Assembly: GCF_024055665.1 (NCBI RefSeq) | Contig: NZ_JAMXMC010000001.1 | Location: forward strand, 186,001-250,000 | DNA length: 64,000 nt | From: Ideonella oryzae | GTDB lineage: Bacteria; Pseudomonadota; Gammaproteobacteria; Burkholderiales; Burkholderiaceae_C | Reading direction: 5' to 3' | Shown here: positions 60,220 through 64,000 of the stretch, in pieces | Numbering within the stretch: position 1 is the first letter of the stretch | Layout: every line of letters begins with the position of its first letter | The notes under the pieces: model-generated | The model's database searches: none | What the model saw: only the letters and a program-made list of their open reading frames with translations | Told to the model about the DNA's origin: nothing | Program-made: the position numbers and the translations under genes

Positions 60220-62015
60220 ACACCCCCGTCACCCTGGCCGACTGGCGCGCCGCCTATGCGGCCGGTGCCCGGCCCGCCGCCCTGCTGGGCGCGCTGCTGG
60301 CCCGCATGGCGCCCGACGACCCGGCCTGGCTCGCCCGGCTGGACGCCGCCGGCCTGGCCACCGAGCTGGCCCGCCTGGACGGACTGGACCCGGCGCAGGC
60401 GCCGCTCTGGGGCATTCCCTTCGCGGTGAAGGACAACATCGACGCCGCCGGCTGGCCCACCACGGCCGCCTGCCCGGCCTTCGCCCACACCGCCGAGGCC
60501 GACGCCACCGTGGTGGCCCGGCTGCGCGCGGCCGGTGCGGTGCTGGTGGGCAAGACCAACCTCGACCAGTTCGCCACCGGCCTGGTGGGCACCCGTTCGC
60601 CCTATGGCGAGGTGCCCAACACCTTCGATGCGGCTTATGTCAGCGGCGGCTCCAGCTCGGGCTCGGCCTCGGTCGTCGCGCGCGGCCTGGTGCCCCTGGC
60701 CCTGGGCACCGACACCGCAGGCTCCGGCCGGGTGCCGGCCGGCTTCAACCAGCTCATCGGCCTCAAGCCCACGCCGCACCGCCTGGGCATGCAGGGCGTG
60801 GTGCCGGCCTGCCGCACGCTGGACGTGGTCAACGTCTTCGCCCTGACCTTGGGCGATGCGGCCGAAGCCGCCGCCATCATCGACGGACCGGACGCCGGCT
60901 CGCCCCTGCCCCGCCCGGTGCTGCAACCGGCCTGGCTGCCCGAGCGGCCGCGCATCGGCATCCCCGCCGTGCCCGAACTGGACGCCGCCCTGGGCTACCC
61001 CGCCCCCTGGGCCGCCGCGCTGGCCCGCGCCCGCGCCCTGGGCGCCGAGCTGGTGCCGGTGGACTTCGGCCCCCTCTTCGCGGTGGCCAGCCTGCTCTAC
61101 GACGGCCCCTGGGTGGCCGAGCGCTACGCCGCCATCCGCACCCTGATGGACGAACAGCCCGAGGCCCTGGACCCGGTGGTGCGCGAGGTCATCGGCCAGG
61201 CCCGGCGCTTCGATGCCGCCCAGGCCTTCGAGGCCCGCTACCGGCTCGATGCCCTGGCCCGCGCCGTGGCCACGCTGTGGCAGGGGCTGGACGCCCTGCT
61301 GGTGCCCACAGCCCCCACCCACCCGATGCGGGCCCAGGTGGCGGCCGAGCCCGTCGCCCGCAACAGCGCGCTGGGCCGCTACACCAACTTCGTCAACCTG
61401 CTGGGCTGGTCGGCCCTGGCCCTGCCCAGCGGCTTCACGGCCGCCGGCCTGCCGTTTGGCATCACGCTGATCGGCCCGGGCGGTGCCGATGCGGCCCTGG
61501 CCCAGTGGGGCCAGCGCTGGGAGGCCGCCCGCCTGGCCGAGCCCGGCGCCTTCCTGGGCGCGCACCTGCGCCCGCCGCGCGAGGACGACCACGCCCTGCG
61601 CCGCCAACCGGCCGCCGCCCCCAGCCTGGTGCTGGCGGTGGTGGGCGCCCATCTGCAGGGCCTGCCGCTGCACGGGCAACTGGTCGAGCGGGGCTGCCGC
61701 CTGCTGGCCCGCACCAGCACCGCAGCGGCCTACCGGCTGCATGCGCTGCCGGGCACCGTGCCGCCCAAGCCGGGCCTGGCCCGCGTGGCGCCCGGCGAGG
61801 CCGGCCACGCCATCGAGGTCGAGGTCTACGAGATGCCGCTGGACCGGGTGGGCTCCTTCCTGGGCCTGATCCCGCCGCCGCTGGGCCTGGGCTCGGTGGA
61901 GCTGCTGGACGGCAGCTGGGTCAAGGGCTTCATCTGCGAAGGCGCGGCCCTGACCGGCGCCCCCGACATCAGCGCCCACGGCGGCTGGCGCGCCTACCTG
62001 GCCAGCCAGCGCTGA
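60216..62015 (+). CDS. atzF: Allophanate hydrolase, AtzF-type
   Basis: 599 residues. Amidase-signature domain (1-450) with the Ser-cisSer-Lys triad: Lys72 (FAVKDNID), the Ser cluster GGSSSGS (145-150), and Ser170 in [13 protein letters not shown]. The C-terminal domain (about 475-599) matches the allophanate hydrolase extension ([45 protein letters not shown]). It converts allophanate to ammonia and CO2, the last step of biuret and cyanuric acid degradation. Length and both domains are typical. Confidence 0.93.
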   Translation: MNTPVTLADWRAAYAAGARPAALLGALLARMAPDDPAWLARLDAAGLATELARLDGLDPAQAPLWGIPFAVKDNIDAAGWPTTAACPAFAHTAEADATVVARLRAAGAVLVGKTNLDQFATGLVGTRSPYGEVPNTFDAAYVSGGSSSGSASVVARGLVPLALGTDTAGSGRVPAGFNQLIGLKPTPHRLGMQGVVPACRTLDVVNVFALTLGDAAEAAAIIDGPDAGSPLPRPVLQPAWLPERPRIGIPAVPELDAALGYPAPWAAALARARALGAELVPVDFGPLFAVASLLYDGPWVAERYAAIRTLMDEQPEALDPVVREVIGQARRFDAAQAFEARYRLDALARAVATLWQGLDALLVPTAPTHPMRAQVAAEPVARNSALGRYTNFVNLLGWSALALPSGFTAAGLPFGITLIGPGGADAALAQWGQRWEAARLAEPGAFLGAHLRPPREDDHALRRQPAAAPSLVLAVVGAHLQGLPLHGQLVERGCRLLARTSTAAAYRLHALPGTVPPKPGLARVAPGEAGHAIEVEVYEMPLDRVGSFLGLIPPPLGLGSVELLDGSWVKGFICEGAALTGAPDISAHGGWRAYLASQR

Positions 62016-62034
62016 CCCTCAACAAAACACGACC

Positions 62035-62436
62035 ATGACCCTGCCGACCGAACAAATCGACCTGCCCGAGGTGCTGCGCGAGGTGGAAGCCGCCTTCCAT
62101 GCCTACGAGGCGGCGCTGATGGACAACGATGTCGAGGCCCTCAACGCCTTCTTCTGGGCCGACCCGCGCACCACCCGCTACGGCATCGGCGACCGGCAGT
62201 GGGGCCACGCCGAGCTGGTGGCCTACCGCCAGGCCACGCCGGCGCCCAGCTTCACCCGCCGGCTGGAACACCTGCGCCTCTGCGCCTTCGGGCCCGACCA
62301 TGCCGTGGCCCAGGTGGAGTTCGTGCGCAGCGACACCGCGCTGCGCGGCTTCCAGACCCAGACCTGGGTGCGACTGGCCGAGGGCTGGCGCATCGTCAGC
62401 GCCCACGTGAGCATGATCCCCTGGCCCGCGGGCTGA
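62035..62436 (+). CDS. atzH: AtzH-like decarboxylase family protein (DUF3225)
   Basis: 133 residues, SnoaL/NTF2-like small fold. Seen: FHAYEAALMDNDVEALNAFFWADPRTTRYGIGDRQWGHAELVAYRQA, the AtzH family pattern. AtzH of Pseudomonas sp. ADP decarboxylates 1,3-dicarboxyurea to allophanate. As I recall, its key residues are a Tyr (Y22) and an Arg (R46); Tyr24 and Arg48 here are spaced the same way. It follows atzF by 19 bases. No AtzE or AtzG is present, so its substrate here is open. Confidence 0.82.
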   Translation: MTLPTEQIDLPEVLREVEAAFHAYEAALMDNDVEALNAFFWADPRTTRYGIGDRQWGHAELVAYRQATPAPSFTRRLEHLRLCAFGPDHAVAQVEFVRSDTALRGFQTQTWVRLAEGWRIVSAHVSMIPWPAG

Positions 62437-62488
62437 GGGCCGGCCCCCCCGGTTGCCCCCAGACCTGCCCCCGTATGATGACCCTCCG

Positions 62489-63217
62489 ATGAAGCCGCGC
62501 CTGCCGTTCGCCCCCGCCTCCGCCCTCGGCCCTGCGGGCCCCGCACCGGCCGATGCGGCCCCCACCCTGGCCGACCAGGCCTACGACCGCATCAAGGGCC
62601 TGATCTTCGACTTCAGCCTGATGCCGGGCGACCGCTTCAGCGAGACGGAGCTGGCCGAGCATGTGCAGGTCAGCCGCACCCCCTTGCGCCAGGCCCTGCA
62701 GAGGCTGCAGCGCGAAGGCTTTCTGCAGGTCTTTCCCAAGCTGGGCTGGCAGGTCGCGCCGCTGGACTTCGACAAGTTCGACGAGCTCTACGACCTGCGC
62801 ATCCTGCTCGAATGCCATGCGGTGGGCCGCCTGTGCGAAAGCGTGGACCGTGCCGGCCTGGCGGCCCTCAGCGCCCTGTGGGAGGTGGCGCCCGAGCAGC
62901 GCCTGGACACCCCCGCCGCGGTGCGCGACCTGGACGAGGCCTTTCACCGCAGCCTGGTCGAAGGCAGCGGCAACCACGAAATGATGCGCGTGCACGCCGA
63001 GATCACCGACCGCATCCGCATCATCCGGCGGCTGGACTTCACCAAGCCACCGCGCGTCGAAGCCACCTACGACGAGCACGGCGCCATCCTGCGCGCCATC
63101 ACGCGGCGCCGCGCCGCCGAGGCCCAGCGCCTGCTGCGCGCCCACATCGAGCAGAGCAAGCTCGAGGTGCGGCACATCACGCTGGACATGCTCTACCGCG
63201 CCCGGCAGGTCGGCTGA
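62489..63217 (+). CDS. GntR-family regulator, FCD subfamily
   Basis: 242 residues. Winged HTH at about 30-90 (AYDRIKGLIFDFSLMPGDRFSETELAEHVQVSRTPLRQALQRLQ) and an FCD effector domain with metal-type His/Asp residues (DLDEAFHRSLVEGSGN, THEHGAI-like DEHGAILRAI). Last gene of the nitrogen operon; it likely binds the TTGTATACCAA-type site at 53918 and senses the imported compound or a product. Start at 62489 gives the normal FCD length. Confidence 0.88.
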   Translation: MKPRLPFAPASALGPAGPAPADAAPTLADQAYDRIKGLIFDFSLMPGDRFSETELAEHVQVSRTPLRQALQRLQREGFLQVFPKLGWQVAPLDFDKFDELYDLRILLECHAVGRLCESVDRAGLAALSALWEVAPEQRLDTPAAVRDLDEAFHRSLVEGSGNHEMMRVHAEITDRIRIIRRLDFTKPPRVEATYDEHGAILRAITRRRAAEAQRLLRAHIEQSKLEVRHITLDMLYRARQVG

Positions 63218-63388
63218 ACCGCGTGTTTCGTGGCCTGGGTGTGCCTGGCTGACCACAGCCCTGTCCTTGATTCAGGGGACGGCCGGCATGACCTCCCTCA
63301 AATCCGTCTGTTTGCAGTAAGTTACGTCTGACGTTCCGCCCGGGCTGCCGTTGGGAGGCTCTGCCGCAGTGGGCGTCAGGACGGATTG

Positions 63389-64000
63389 GTGATTCCTCAA
63401 GACAGACAAGAAGACGGCGGCAGCTGGCTGGCGGCCGGTGGACCGGGAGGCACCCGGTCCCACCGGGCTTTTCTGCATCTGTTCTGGGGTGGCAGCTTCG
63501 CCCTGTTCCTGCTGCTCGAAGGCTACGCGCTGTGGGTGGGGGGCAACCCGCCGATGCGGCTGGCCTTCAACGCGGTCTTCCTGGCCTGCGCCCTGGTGGC
63601 CCTGGTCCTGCTGCAGCGCGGTCACATCGGGCTGGTGACCCGGATCACCGGCCATCTGCCGCCGATCCTGCTGCTGGCGGTGATCCTCACGGCGCGCTCG
63701 ATCTACATCCCTGCGGTGGTGGCGCTGCCCCCCATGGTGGTGGTCACGGCCTGGCTGCTCGGCCGACGGGCCGCGGTCTGGGTCACCGCAGCCGCCGTGC
63801 TGGAGGTCATGGGCGTGGGCCTGTACCTGCACCTGGGCGGCCAGCCCCGCCTGCCGCCGCCGGAGCCCATCCAGTACGGCATCACGCTGCTGGTCTACCT
63901 GCTGATCAGCCTGTCCATCGGCCTGCTGTCGGAGTCCAGCCACCGGGAACAGATCCGCATCGCACAGGAACACGCCTTCGTCGACGAACTCACCGGCCTG
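63389..64000 (+). CDS. Membrane-anchored GGDEF diguanylate cyclase, 5' part
   Basis: The gene runs off the window end, so only 204 N-terminal residues are seen. They contain five or six predicted membrane helices (FLHLFWGGSFALFLLLEGYALWVG, FNAVFLACALVALVLLQ, ILLLAVILTARSIYIPAVV, VTAAAVLEVMGVGLYLHL, ITLLVYLLISLSIGLLS). The last residues, EHAFVDELTGL, are the N-terminal part of a GGDEF domain (the DxLTGL motif). A GTG start at 63389 has AGGA 8-9 bases upstream. It would make cyclic di-GMP in response to a signal sensed in the membrane. The catalytic GGDEF motif itself lies outside the window. Confidence 0.75.
   Translation, partial: MIPQDRQEDGGSWLAAGGPGGTRSHRAFLHLFWGGSFALFLLLEGYALWVGGNPPMRLAFNAVFLACALVALVLLQRGHIGLVTRITGHLPPILLLAVILTARSIYIPAVVALPPMVVVTAWLLGRRAAVWVTAAAVLEVMGVGLYLHLGGQPRLPPPEPIQYGITLLVYLLISLSIGLLSESSHREQIRIAQEHAFVDELTGL

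Noticed and set aside
57611-61979. Two frames of about 600 residues antisense to the ATPase and atzF genes
   Set aside because: Mirror frames of strongly biased G+C-rich coding sequence; no motif or ribosome-binding site.
63272-63973. 233-residue minus-strand frame near the window end
   Set aside because: The plus strand over the same bases encodes several membrane helices leading to a GGDEF DxLTGL motif, which is far more convincing.
1-64000. CRISPR arrays, insertion sequences, prophage or tRNA genes
   Set aside because: I found no regular direct repeats with spacers, no transposase or integrase motif, and no tRNA-like cloverleaf by eye; a covariance-model search would be needed to exclude a tRNA fully.

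Overview
The window is about 70% G+C, densely packed, and built from strand-coherent operons whose genes mostly join by 4-base ATGA or GTGA overlaps. This, together with the cobalamin, peptide and nitrogen catabolic gene content, suggests a betaproteobacterial chromosome of the order Burkholderiales (Leptothrix/Rubrivivax/Ideonella-like). That assignment is an inference from composition and gene families. I saw no rRNA, tRNA, CRISPR array, insertion sequence or phage gene. The window opens inside a PLP-dependent dehydratase gene and closes inside a membrane GGDEF protein gene.

Layout. 0-15.5 kb is mixed housekeeping and stress genes: two overlapping DEAD-box helicases (dbpA and an RhlE-like gene), a MarR-GNAT fusion, an operon of metallophosphoesterase, CuA-like cupredoxin, ECF sigma factor and anti-sigma factor, a Rieske ferredoxin with a small unknown partner, a divergent LysR/quinone-oxidoreductase pair, a ferritin-like protein, a glycine-zipper protein, a DUF2779 protein and a divergent SDR/AraC pair. 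15.5-31.3 kb is a single minus-strand cobalamin operon of 18 genes headed by a cobalamin riboswitch. It runs cbiM, cobM/cbiF, cbiX, cbiC, cbiD, cbiET, cbiL, cbiG, cobE-like, cbiH, a [2Fe-2S] ferredoxin gene, cbiB, cobD, cobS, cobC, cobU, btuF and cobQ. CbiD, CbiG and CbiX indicate the early-cobalt-insertion (anaerobic-type) route. An MFS exporter gene lies just upstream.

32.8-51.3 kb is the most striking region. Two operons diverge from a 245-base promoter that carries a T-N11-A LysR box. Together they encode a complete peptide ABC transporter (DppBCDF plus a separate binding protein), a VanX/DdpX-type D-Ala-D-Ala dipeptidase, D-amino acid dehydrogenase, two LD-carboxypeptidases (one cytosolic, one Tat-exported), an AmiD-type lipoprotein amidase, an aspartoacylase-family metallohydrolase, a penicillin-recognising serine hydrolase without a signal peptide, and a LysR regulator. 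A TonB-dependent receptor gene and a DacB-type DD-peptidase lipoprotein gene sit beside them. I read this as an expanded Ddp-like system that strips, imports and oxidises D-amino-acid-containing murein peptides.

51.5-53.8 kb holds a DUF2789 gene, an FMN riboswitch driving ribH, and a TetR/MaoC pair with a perfect 26-bp dyad operator. 54.0-63.2 kb is a plus-strand nitrogen-scavenging operon: a BMP-family ABC transporter (binding protein, two permeases, fused ATPase), two different biuret-hydrolase-like cysteine hydrolases, allophanate hydrolase AtzF, an AtzH-like protein and a GntR/FCD regulator. It probably imports a biuret- or carboxybiuret-like compound and takes it through allophanate to ammonia and CO2.
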